Shown here in pieces: positions 1 to 8,856 of a DNA stretch of 43,932 nt. The DNA is from Gemmatimonadales bacterium (GTDB lineage Bacteria; Gemmatimonadota; Gemmatimonadetes; Palauibacterales; Palauibacteraceae), in assembly GCA_030636765.1 (NCBI GenBank), contig DAOVWI010000003.1, positions 1 to 43,932 of the forward strand, written 5' to 3'. The stretch's first letter is position 1; each line of letters opens with the position of its first letter. The notes under the pieces are model-generated. The model ran no database searches. It saw nothing but the letters and a program-made list of their open reading frames with translations, and had not been told where the DNA came from. A program made the position numbers and the translations under genes.

Positions 1-582
1 GAGGAAGAGGTCGACTCCACCGTCGGCCTCGTCGACGCCGTCACCGCCTCGTGCTCGGTGCCGACCTTCTATCCGCCGGTCAAGATCGGCGACGCCTACT
101 ACGTGGATGGAGGCGTTCTGGACACGTTCGCGCTGCGCCGGGCCGCCGAGCTCGGCGCGACGCGGATTATCGCCGTGGACGCCACGCGGGACGGGACGGG
201 GGAGGACCCGGAGGGCACGATCAAGGAGGGGATGCTGGCGATCAACGAGCGCGTGTTCGGAATCGTGGCAGGGGCGCGCCGGCGCTCCTTGCTCGAAGAG
301 TGGTCGGACCCGCCGCTGACGCTCATCCGGCCGGCTGCCTCCGCCATCCCGGCGTTCGATTTCGGCTTCAACGACTACCTGGTGGACGAGGGGTACCGGG
401 CGACCCACGAGGCCCTGGCTGGGGCTGCCGCCGCAGAGCCCGCCGGCGCCGCGACGGAGGAATCTTCCACCGCGGCCAAGTCCACTGGTGCCGAGCTGGC
501 CGCCACCGCAGCCGACCCCGCCACTGCGGCCGAATCGACGGCTGCCCCCGGCTCCGAATCGGGCGCCCTCCAGGCCTCCTGA
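1..582 (+). CDS. Patatin-like phospholipase family protein, C-terminal part (5' truncated by window start)
   Basis: Frame 1 is open from base 1; translation EEEVDSTVGLVDAVTASCSVPTFYPPVKIGDAYYVDGGVLDTFALRRAAELGATRIIAVD has the patatin-like 'S.PxxFPP..i.g..yvDGG' block with the catalytic DGG motif. Confidence 0.85.
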   Translation, partial: EEEVDSTVGLVDAVTASCSVPTFYPPVKIGDAYYVDGGVLDTFALRRAAELGATRIIAVDATRDGTGEDPEGTIKEGMLAINERVFGIVAGARRRSLLEEWSDPPLTLIRPAASAIPAFDFGFNDYLVDEGYRATHEALAGAAAAEPAGAATEESSTAAKSTGAELAATAADPATAAESTAAPGSESGALQAS

Positions 583-613
583 ACTCTCGCTCCAGGCCGC
601 GCTTCCCGCAGCC

Positions 614-660
614 TTGACACTGTTAACTTAACGATGTTATCTTAACGGTGTTAATCGACC
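614..660 (+). promoter_or_regulatory. Putative promoter (TTGACA at 614-619, AT-rich -10 around 637-643) overlapped by tandem ~14-bp operator-like repeats
   Basis: TGTTAACTTAACGA (621-634) / TGTTATCTTAACGG (635-648) / TGTTAATCGACC (649-660), just upstream of a TetR-family gene. Confidence 0.6.
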
Positions 661-772
661 GCCTCCGTTGGGAAACCAACGGCGTGGCGGGCACGTACTC
701 TTAGGTACGGCCACGGACCGATCGCGGCCCGAATCCGATCCGAGTCCGGGCCAAGGAACCGGCGGGAGAGCC

Positions 773-1495
773 ATGCCCAAAGTAGCCGACCCACAGCGCG
801 CTGCGGAGACCGAGGCGACGATCATCGAGGCCGCCAAGAACATCCTGGCGGAGAACGGTCTGGAGGCGTTGTCGATGCGGGCGGTCGGCGCCCGCGTCGG
901 GCTCAGCGCCACGGCGCTTTACAACTACTTCGAGAACAAGCAGGCGCTGGTCGATCGAGTCGTGGCCCGCGGCTTCCGCCGTTTCGAGAGCTACCTGTGG
1001 AGCGCCGTGGAGAGCATTCCGGCGGGCCGACTCGAGCGCGTACGAGCGCTCGGCGCGGCGTACATCCGGTTCGCGATGGAGAACGAGCAGTACTTCAAGA
1101 TCATGTTCACGATCCAGCCCGAGGATCCGAGGGAGATCGAGGAGCTGCCAGGGCAGGGGGGGCGCCGGATCCTTCGGGACAGCGTGGCGGATGCGATCGC
1201 CGCCGGCGAGATCCGGGAGGCCGATCCCGATCTGGTCACCCTCTATCTGTGGTCGAGCGTGCACGGCCTGGCGACGCTCTCGCTCGCGTGCGACTTCACC
1301 GGTGAGTGCCTGTGCGGCGATCACGAATGGGCCAGGGACGGCCTCACCGTCGAGGGGCTGTACGACCTGTTCGGCGGCTTCCTCGCGGACGGACTCAAGC
1401 CCCGCGATACGGGGCGGGTTGACGGTGCAGGGAAGAGGCGGATGGACGGAAAGGGAAACGGAAGAGATGCTGAGCATAGAGATGGGACGACGTAG
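773..1495 (+). CDS. TetR/AcrR family transcriptional regulator
   Basis: N-terminal HTH: AAKNILAENGLEALSMRAVGARVGLSATALYNYFENKQALVDRVVARGF; ATG at 773 preceded by GGGAGAG; upstream of RND genes. Confidence 0.92.
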   Translation: MPKVADPQRAAETEATIIEAAKNILAENGLEALSMRAVGARVGLSATALYNYFENKQALVDRVVARGFRRFESYLWSAVESIPAGRLERVRALGAAYIRFAMENEQYFKIMFTIQPEDPREIEELPGQGGRRILRDSVADAIAAGEIREADPDLVTLYLWSSVHGLATLSLACDFTGECLCGDHEWARDGLTVEGLYDLFGGFLADGLKPRDTGRVDGAGKRRMDGKGNGRDAEHRDGTT

Positions 1496-2579
1496 GGGTG
1501 CCCGCGGGAGAGCGGCGTTTGGGCTGACGGCCGCTCTGGCGGTCTCAGTCTCGGCGGCGGCGTGCGGCGCCGGCCAGGCGGGGGAGCCTGACCAAGCCGC
1601 CGACGAGACGTATCGGCGCACCGTCAACGTGGAGGTCATCGAGGTGCAGCCGTCTCAGTTCTCGACGGCCGTGCGCCTCATCGGGGTTGTCGAGGCCATG
1701 AACGACGTCACGGTGAGCGCCGAGGAAGACGGCGTGATAGAGCGGTTCTTCGTCGAGAAGGGCCAGGTGGTCCGCCGCGGCCAGCCGCTGGCGAAGATCG
1801 ACGATAGGCTCCTGAGGGCTCAGGCGGCGGAGGCCGAGGCCGACGCCAAAGCCGCTCGTGACCGATACGAGCGCAGGCGGCGTCTCTACCAGGAGGAAGG
1901 GATCGGCACGGAGGCCGACTTCGTAGCCGCCGAGGCCGAGGCGGAGGCTGCCGCGGCGCGCGAAGCGGCGCTGCAGGCACGGCTGGATCGCACGACGGTG
2001 CGAGCCCCGATCTCCGGAATCTTCGATGAGCGCTACGTGGATGCCGGCGAGATGGTGGGATCGGGCGATCAGGTCGGGCGCATCATCGACGCCGCCCGGG
2101 TCAAGATCGTGGGCGGTGTTCCCGAGCGGTACGCGGCGGACGTGCGCGTGGGCGGCCGCGCCGAGATCACGCTGGACGTGTACCCCGGGCAGGTGTTCGA
2201 GGGCGAGATCGCGTTCGTTGGCGCCTCGGTCGACCTGCGAAGCCGGACGTTCCTCATCGAGATCCTGCTGGAGAATCCGGGGGGACTGATCAAGCCTCAG
2301 ATGGTCGCCGGCGTTGAGCTCGCGACGCGCACCCTCGAGAACGTGCTCGTCGTGCCCCAGGAGGCGTTGCTGCGCGTGGAGGATGGCTACCAGATCCTCG
2401 TAGTGACCGAGGTTGGGGACGAGCTGCAGGCCGACGTGCGCCGCGCTGTCCTCGGGCCATCGGCCGCGAACCGGGTCGTGATCGAAAGTGGCCTGGAGTC
2501 GGGAGACCGGGTCATCATCCGTGGTCAGGAGCAGGTGGATCCGGGGGACCGCGTCCAGCTGGTCGGCGGGTCGGCCTGA
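1467..2579 (+). CDS. RND efflux periplasmic adaptor (HlyD/AcrA-type membrane fusion protein), lipoprotein
   Basis: Lipobox-like SVSAAAC, biotinyl-lipoyl-like GVVEAMNDVTVSAEEDGVIERFFVEKGQVVRRGQPLAKID, central coiled-coil, beta-barrel; overlaps end of TetR. Confidence 0.93.
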   Translation: MLSIEMGRRRGARGRAAFGLTAALAVSVSAAACGAGQAGEPDQAADETYRRTVNVEVIEVQPSQFSTAVRLIGVVEAMNDVTVSAEEDGVIERFFVEKGQVVRRGQPLAKIDDRLLRAQAAEAEADAKAARDRYERRRRLYQEEGIGTEADFVAAEAEAEAAAAREAALQARLDRTTVRAPISGIFDERYVDAGEMVGSGDQVGRIIDAARVKIVGGVPERYAADVRVGGRAEITLDVYPGQVFEGEIAFVGASVDLRSRTFLIEILLENPGGLIKPQMVAGVELATRTLENVLVVPQEALLRVEDGYQILVVTEVGDELQADVRRAVLGPSAANRVVIESGLESGDRVIIRGQEQVDPGDRVQLVGGSA

Positions 2580-2603
2580 GCCTCCGATGAGCCTGAGCCT
2601 CCG

Positions 2604-5600
2604 ATGAAGATGAAGGGTTTCCGCCTCACCACGCTGGCCGTCGATCATCCCACCAGCGTCCTCGTTCTGACGGCCATCATCATCCTCGCCGGGCTCGTCT
2701 CCTACTTCAGCATTCCGAAGGAGTCCATGCCGGAGATCACCGTGCCCTTCGTCGCGGTGAACACCGTCTACTCCGGCGTGGCGCCGGAGGACATGGAGAC
2801 CCTGATCACGCGGCCGCTGGAGGAGGATCTCAACGAGATCGCCGATGCGGAGGAGATCCAGTCGACGTCGGTCGAGGGCTACTCGAGCATCGTCATCGAG
2901 TTCAGGGCGGGCATGGACATGACCGAGGCGCTCCAGCTCGTTCGGGAGAAGGTGGACATCGCCAAGGCGGATCTTCCCTCGGCGGCCGAGGAGCCGACCA
3001 TCGTCGAGTTCAACCTCTCCGAGTTCCCGATCATGCAGGTGAACGTCTCCGGGGAGTACAGCCTACGCCGGCTGAAGGAGGTCGCGGAGCGTCTGCAGGA
3101 CCGGCTCGAGCTCATTCCCTCGATCCTCGAGGTCACGCTGTCGGGCGGACTGGAGCGCGAGGTGCAGGTGAACGTCGACCTCGCGAAGTTGCAGTTCTAC
3201 AGGCTCGCTTTCGACGACGTGATAGACGCGATCCGGGAAGAGAACCTCACGATCCCGGGCGGGACGATCGACGTCGGCGAGCGGGAGTACCTGGTTCGGG
3301 TGCCGGGCGAGTTCGAGGACACGCGGCTTATCTCGGACATCGTCATCGCGTCGCCGAACGACAGGCCCGTGTACGTCCGGGACGTGGCCGAGGTGGAGTT
3401 CGGCTTCAAGGAGCGGGAGAGCTTCGCGCGCCTGGACGGCAACCCGGTCGTCACGCTTGGCATCGTAAAGCGCACGGGCCAGAACATCATCGAGACCTCG
3501 GACGCGGTGAAGCGTGTCATCCAGGAGGCGCAGGCGAGCTTCCCGCCGACGACGGTCGTGAAGATCACCTCCGACCAGTCGGAGGACATCCGAAGGATGG
3601 TGTCGAACCTGGAGAACAACATCATCTCCGGGCTGATCCTGGTGGTGGCGGTCCTGCTCTTCTTCCTCGGCATCGCGAACGCGTCGTTCGTCGGCATCGC
3701 GATACCGCTCTCGATGCTGCTCTCCTTCAGCATTATGCAGCTCATCGGTTTCACGATGAACATGGTGGTGCTCTTCAGCCTCATCCTGGCGCTCGGGATG
3801 CTGGTGGACAACGCGATCGTCGTCGTCGAGAACATCTTTCGCTTCCTGGAGCAGGGATACGACCGGAAGGAGGCGGCGAAGCTGGCCACCGCGGAGGTCG
3901 CCATGCCGGTAATCGCCGCGACGGCTACGACCCTGGCGGCGTTCGCTCCGATGGCGTTCTGGCCCGGCCTGATCGGGGAGTTCATGGCGTACCTGCCCCT
4001 CACCCTGATCATCACGCTGAGCGCCTCGCTCTTCGTGGCGCTCGTCGTCAACCCGACGATCTGTTCGCTCTTCATGCGACTGGACGGCGATCGGGCGCCG
4101 GGCCTCACACCCGCGGCCCGCTGGTCGCTGATCGGTCTTGGCGCGCTCTCGTTTGCGGTCGTGTTCGCCATGCGGCCGCTCACGGCGGTGCTGCTGGCCC
4201 TGATGGCGGGGCTGCTTTGGGCCTTGCATCGCTGGGCTCTGTATCCGGCCGGAGGTTGGTTCCAGCACACGGCGCTCCCCACCGTGCTCCGGCGCTACGA
4301 GCGGTTCCTCCGCTGGGCGCTGGCGCACCGGGCGCGGGTGATGGGCGCGACCGCCGGGGTCCTGGTCGCTTCGGTATGGGCGTTCGCGGCGTTCAACGCG
4401 GGGATCGAGTTCTTTCCCGAGGACATCCCTCCCGAGACCGTGTACGTCCAGATCGAGATGCCGCCCGGAACGCGGGCCGAGGCCACCGACCAGGTCGTCC
4501 GCCGGATCGAGCGGGAGCTGGCCGCGCTCCCGACCCAGGCGGACTTCCAATCGGTCGTCGCCACGGTCGGGTCGAGCGGGGACGGCGGCTCCCGCTCGGG
4601 CGCGAACGAGGGAACGGTGGCGGTGAACTTCGTCGATTTCGAGCTGCGCGAGCGGGATTCTTTCGAGACGCTCGAGCTGATGCGCGGCACGGTCGGGAGG
4701 CGGATCGCCGGAGCGGAGATAACGGTCGAGAAGCCGCAGGATGGACCGGGGTCGGGCCCGCCGGTCAGCGTCGAGATCGCCGGCGAGGATGACGAGGTGC
4801 TGAAGCGGTTGGCGGATGAGGCGTACCGGACCCTCGCCAACGCGCCCGTGGCCCGGAAGCTGGAGGGGCTCGACAGTGACATCGCGGATGCGCGGCCGGA
4901 GCTGCGCATCGAGGTGGACCGCGAGCGGGCAAGGCTGTTCGACCTGAGCACGGCGGAGATCGGAGCGACGGTGCGGAGCGCGATCAACGGCACCGAGGTC
5001 TCCGAGTTCCGATTCGGAGAGGAGGAGTACGACATCGTCGTGCGGCTCGCCCCCCGCTACCGGGAGGACCTGGACGCGCTTGCCGACCTGATGATCGTGA
5101 CCGAGGACGGGGACCAGGTGCCGCTCTCCTCGCTCGCCAACTGGAGGGTGGACGAGAGCTATAGCGGGATCAACCGGAAGAGCCTCGAGCGCGTCGCGAC
5201 GATCTCGGCCGACGTGCGGTCGGCGTACAACGCGAACCGGGTGCTCGAGGAGGTGCGGACCGAGCTCGCCGGCTTCGCGCAGTCCCTGCCGGCGGGCTAT
5301 ACGCTGCAGTACACCGGCCAGCAGGAGGATCAGGCCGAGTCGGAGGCGTTCTTGTTCGGGGCGTTCCTGATCGCGCTGATGCTCATCGCCCTGATCCTGG
5401 TCTCGCAGTTCGACTCGGTGGTCCGGCCGCTCATCATCCTGAGCTCGGTCCTCCTCTCGACGGCGGGGGTGTTGATCGGACTGCTCGTGTTTCGCATGCC
5501 GTTCGGGATCATCATGACCGGTGTCGGCGTGATCAGCCTGGCCGGCATCGTCGTCAACAACGCCATCATCCTGGTGGACTACATCGGGGTCCTGAGGAAG

Positions 5601-6029
5601 AGGGACGGCATCGACGCGCACGAGTCGCTGGTCGTCGGCGGGATGACCCGCTTCCGGCCCGTCACGCTGACGGCGGTCACGACGGTGCTGGGGCTCACGC
5701 CGCTGGCGATCGGGCTCAACTTCGACTTCGCCGGTTTCTTCACGCGCCTCAGCCCGAACCTCTTTTGGGGCGGTGAGCAGGCGGCGTGGTGGGGTCCGAT
5801 GGCGATCGCGGTCATCGCCGGGCTCACCTTCGCGACGTTCCTCACGCTCGTGCTCGTGCCCGTGATGCACTCGCTGACCGACGACCTGACGACGTTCCTC
5901 GACCGGCATCTGCGGCGGAGCGAGCAGGAGTCACCGGACGAGTCGGGCTCATCGGACGAGCGAGGAGCGGGCTCGCGGGAGCCGGAGGTACGGCCGGAGA
6001 AGCGGGAGCCGGAGCTCGTTACGGCTTAG
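2604..6029 (+). CDS. RND efflux transporter permease (AcrB/MexB-type superfamily)
   Basis: 1141 aa; FSIPKESMPEITVPFVAVNTVYSGVAPEDMETLITRPLEE, multiple TM blocks with LGMLVDNAIVVVENI and SLAGIVVNNAIILVDYI. Confidence 0.96.
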   Translation: MKMKGFRLTTLAVDHPTSVLVLTAIIILAGLVSYFSIPKESMPEITVPFVAVNTVYSGVAPEDMETLITRPLEEDLNEIADAEEIQSTSVEGYSSIVIEFRAGMDMTEALQLVREKVDIAKADLPSAAEEPTIVEFNLSEFPIMQVNVSGEYSLRRLKEVAERLQDRLELIPSILEVTLSGGLEREVQVNVDLAKLQFYRLAFDDVIDAIREENLTIPGGTIDVGEREYLVRVPGEFEDTRLISDIVIASPNDRPVYVRDVAEVEFGFKERESFARLDGNPVVTLGIVKRTGQNIIETSDAVKRVIQEAQASFPPTTVVKITSDQSEDIRRMVSNLENNIISGLILVVAVLLFFLGIANASFVGIAIPLSMLLSFSIMQLIGFTMNMVVLFSLILALGMLVDNAIVVVENIFRFLEQGYDRKEAAKLATAEVAMPVIAATATTLAAFAPMAFWPGLIGEFMAYLPLTLIITLSASLFVALVVNPTICSLFMRLDGDRAPGLTPAARWSLIGLGALSFAVVFAMRPLTAVLLALMAGLLWALHRWALYPAGGWFQHTALPTVLRRYERFLRWALAHRARVMGATAGVLVASVWAFAAFNAGIEFFPEDIPPETVYVQIEMPPGTRAEATDQVVRRIERELAALPTQADFQSVVATVGSSGDGGSRSGANEGTVAVNFVDFELRERDSFETLELMRGTVGRRIAGAEITVEKPQDGPGSGPPVSVEIAGEDDEVLKRLADEAYRTLANAPVARKLEGLDSDIADARPELRIEVDRERARLFDLSTAEIGATVRSAINGTEVSEFRFGEEEYDIVVRLAPRYREDLDALADLMIVTEDGDQVPLSSLANWRVDESYSGINRKSLERVATISADVRSAYNANRVLEEVRTELAGFAQSLPAGYTLQYTGQQEDQAESEAFLFGAFLIALMLIALILVSQFDSVVRPLIILSSVLLSTAGVLIGLLVFRMPFGIIMTGVGVISLAGIVVNNAIILVDYIGVLRKRDGIDAHESLVVGGMTRFRPVTLTAVTTVLGLTPLAIGLNFDFAGFFTRLSPNLFWGGEQAAWWGPMAIAVIAGLTFATFLTLVLVPVMHSLTDDLTTFLDRHLRRSEQESPDESGSSDERGAGSREPEVRPEKREPELVTA

Positions 6030-6036
6030 CGCGGAC

Positions 6037-6173
6037 GGTCGACCTCTGCACGTAAGGGGAGGGTGGAGGTTCCTCCGCGCGCCCGCAAATCGCTTGCAGC
6101 ACCACAGCTCGCGGGATCCGGGAGCGACTTATGCGCGCTCCGAAATCCTCCGCCTCCCCTGGGAGAGGTCGAC
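6037..6173 (+). repeat. ~137-bp palindromic MITE/REP-like element, copy 1
   Basis: Starts GGTCGACC and ends AGGTCGAC; internal complementary arms (GGGGAGGGTGGAGG...CCTCCGCCTCCCC; GCGCGC...AAATCGCT / AGCGACTTATGCGCGC); inverted near-copy at 8707-8841. Confidence 0.85.
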
Positions 6174-6455
6174 GTGCGGTGACGGGGAGCACGGTCCGCC
6201 ACGCCCCTCGGCAACCGAGACGCTTGTGGCGGGGCCGTCCTCATCAAGAGGGCTGCTGGTGGGCCGCCAGCAGCAGCCAGTCGGCAAGCCTTCGCGATCT
6301 CCCGGGCGCCCATCTCCGCGTTCGCCCTTCCGGCCAGCCGCTTGACCAGGACCAGGCGGCTCCCGTCGACAGAGTGCCCTCCCGTCCGTACGATATCCGA
6401 ACCTCCGTCACAGGATTCCGTCGAACAAGTCTTTTCACTGACAGCCGAGGTCGAA

Positions 6456-8387
6456 ATGACATGCCTGCTGAGACTCGCGGCTATCTCTCTCCTTCTTCTC
6501 ATCGCTGGTCCCGCTTCCGCGCGGTCCCAGGTTCCCCCGCCACCTGACGGTGCCGCGGCGCTGAACGACGTCTACCGGGGCAGCACGTACTCGCCCTACG
6601 CCGGCCGCAACTTCCCGAGCCGCGTGTTCTGGGGCGACACGCATCTGCACACCGCGTTGTCCATCGACGCCGGGGCATTCGGCAACCGGCTGGGACTGGA
6701 CGACGCCTACCGGTTCGCTCGGGGAGACGAGGTGACCACTTCGACCGGACTGAAGGCCCGGTTGTCCCGACCTCTAGACTTTCTGGTGATCGCGGACCAC
6801 TCGGACATGATGGGCTTCTTCCCTGATCTGTTCGCGGGCGCCGATCATATCCTCAGCGACCCGCTCGGCAGGGACTTCTACGATCGGATCCAGGCCGGTG
6901 ACGGTGTCAGCGTGGCGCTGGAGATCATCAGCATGGCCTCGCAAGGGGACCTCCCCGAGTTCATGGAGGTGGGCTACAGCCCCGACTCGAAGCCCTACAG
7001 GAATGCCTGGCAAGCGACCGTGGACGCCGCGGAGGCGTTCGACGATCCTGGCCACTTCACGGCGTTCATCGGCTACGAGTGGACCTCCCTGGTCCGCGGC
7101 AACAACATGCACCGTGTCGTGATCTACCGGGACGGCGGCGACAAAGGGAGCCAGATGGTTCCCTTCACGATGACCCCCCCGGGAAGCACGAATCCTCGTG
7201 ACCTGTGGCGGTGGCTCGAGACGTACGAGGAGCGGACGGGGGGCGAGGTCCTGGCCATCGCGCACAACGGCAACCTGGCCAACGGCATCATGTTCCCACT
7301 CGAGGCCCAGTACGACGGCCGGGTCCTGGACGAGGAGTACGTCACGACGCGCGCGCGTTGGGAACCCCTCTACGAGGTGACCCAGATCAAGGGCGATGGC
7401 GAAACGCATCCCTTCCTCTCGCCCGACGACGAGTTCGCGGACTACGAGACGTGGGACGTCGGCAACCTGGACGTGTCGGAGGCCAAGACCGACAACATGT
7501 TGGCAGGGGAGTACGCCCGCGAAGCCCTCAAGCGGGGACTGGTGATCGAGGACCGCTTCGGCACGAACCCCTATGAGTTCGGGATGATCGGATCCACCGA
7601 CAGCCACACGTCGCTGGCTACTGCCCAGGAGGACAATTTCTTCGGCAAGCACTCCGGCTACGAGCCCAGTCCGGAACGCATGACTCACCCCTTCATGGCG
7701 ACCGCGAGCGGTACGATCTACGCCTGGCAGCAGGTCTCGTCGGGGCTTGCTGCGGTGTGGGCCACGGAGAACACTCGCGAGGCCATCTTTGACGCCATGG
7801 AGCGGAAGGAGGTCTACGCGACCACCGGCTCGCGGCTGGCTGTCCGCTTCTTCGGCGGTTGGGACTACACCGAACAGGATATGAACAGCCGACAGCCGGC
7901 GTTCGCCGGCTACGAAAAGGGCGTGCCAATGGGCGGCACGCTACGCGCCAGGCCTGCCGGCGCGGGAGCACCCACGTTCATGGTCTATTCCCTTCGGGAC
8001 GTCCAGGGCGCCAATCTCGACCGCATCCAAATCATCAAGGGCTGGCTGGGCGACGACGGTCAGACCCACGAAGTGGTCTACGACGTCGCGTGGTCCGGAG
8101 ACCGGCAGCCTGGGTCCGACGGCAGGCTGCCCCCGGTGGGTAACACCGTGGACGTCGAAAACGCCAACTGGACCAACACGATCGGCGCCGCCGAGCTCGG
8201 TACCGTGTGGACCGATCCGGACTTCGATCCGGATCAGAAGGCGTTCTACTACGCCAGAGTCATCGAGATCCCGACGCCCCGGTGGTCGACATACGACGCG
8301 TTCCGCTTCGGAATCGACCTCCCGGAGGGTGCACCGACGTCGACCCAGGAGCGAGCGTATACGTCACCGATTTGGTACGCGCAGTAA
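6456..8387 (+). CDS. DUF3604 domain-containing secreted protein (PHP-like metallohydrolase superfamily)
   Basis: Signal peptide [77 protein letters not shown] motifs. Confidence 0.88.
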   Translation: MTCLLRLAAISLLLLIAGPASARSQVPPPPDGAAALNDVYRGSTYSPYAGRNFPSRVFWGDTHLHTALSIDAGAFGNRLGLDDAYRFARGDEVTTSTGLKARLSRPLDFLVIADHSDMMGFFPDLFAGADHILSDPLGRDFYDRIQAGDGVSVALEIISMASQGDLPEFMEVGYSPDSKPYRNAWQATVDAAEAFDDPGHFTAFIGYEWTSLVRGNNMHRVVIYRDGGDKGSQMVPFTMTPPGSTNPRDLWRWLETYEERTGGEVLAIAHNGNLANGIMFPLEAQYDGRVLDEEYVTTRARWEPLYEVTQIKGDGETHPFLSPDDEFADYETWDVGNLDVSEAKTDNMLAGEYAREALKRGLVIEDRFGTNPYEFGMIGSTDSHTSLATAQEDNFFGKHSGYEPSPERMTHPFMATASGTIYAWQQVSSGLAAVWATENTREAIFDAMERKEVYATTGSRLAVRFFGGWDYTEQDMNSRQPAFAGYEKGVPMGGTLRARPAGAGAPTFMVYSLRDVQGANLDRIQIIKGWLGDDGQTHEVVYDVAWSGDRQPGSDGRLPPVGNTVDVENANWTNTIGAAELGTVWTDPDFDPDQKAFYYARVIEIPTPRWSTYDAFRFGIDLPEGAPTSTQERAYTSPIWYAQ

Positions 8388-8440
8388 CCGAACAACCGCC
8401 GAGGCTAGTAGACACAGGTTCCAAGCAGTAAGTAGCGGCA

Positions 8441-8479
8441 AGAGGGCAAAGCCCGCGATTCTCGCGGGCTTTGCCCTCT
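8441..8479. terminator. Perfect 18-bp inverted repeat with 3-nt loop downstream of the DUF3604 gene; terminator-like stem-loop
   Basis: AGAGGGCAAAGCCCGCGA-TTC-TCGCGGGCTTTGCCCTCT; no clear U-tract after the stem. Confidence 0.65.
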
Positions 8480-8706
8480 ACAGGGCGAACTTCCTGGGCG
8501 AGGATAGGCGCGATCCGGGCTCTCACGGAAAACACGGAGGTGTGGGACGACGTGCCCACGGCACAAGACGCTGCGGCACAAGCGCTCATTCCCGTCCTGT
8601 CAACTACTGTTATAGTAGATCGATCGCCGTGGCGACGGTCCAAACGACAGGACCGACCCGGTGGCTTCCAGCGGCGCAGTAGACGGCGCGGCTATCCGGC
8701 GCGGTG

Positions 8707-8841
8707 GGTCGACCTCTCTCAGGGAAGGCGGAGGATCCCGGAGCGCGCATAAGTCGCTCCCGGATCCGGCGGGCCGTGGTGATGCAAGCGATTTGCGGGC
8801 GCGCGGAGGAACCTCCGCCTCCCCCACAAGAAAAGGTCGAC
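8707..8841 (-). repeat. ~135-bp palindromic MITE/REP-like element, copy 2 (inverted relative to copy 1)
   Basis: Reverse complement shares GGAGGTTCCTCCGCGCGCCCGCAAATCGCTTGCA and GGATCCGGGAGCGACTTATGCGCGCTCCG exactly with copy 1. Confidence 0.85.
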
Positions 8842-8856
8842 GTACGGACGGTCAGG

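Noticed and set aside
3063-5909. 948-aa minus-strand ORF opposite the RND permease
   Set aside because: Composition (Arg/His/Asp-rich, no domain features) is the typical antisense shadow of a high-GC gene; the plus strand is a clear RND permease.
6174-6455. Short ORFs (138 aa +, 158 aa -) between the repeat element and DUF3604
   Set aside because: They largely translate the repeat element and flanks in several frames; no start/SD or family support.
8388-8706. Short ORFs on both strands downstream of DUF3604
   Set aside because: They overlap the perfect hairpin and the repeat element; no coding evidence.
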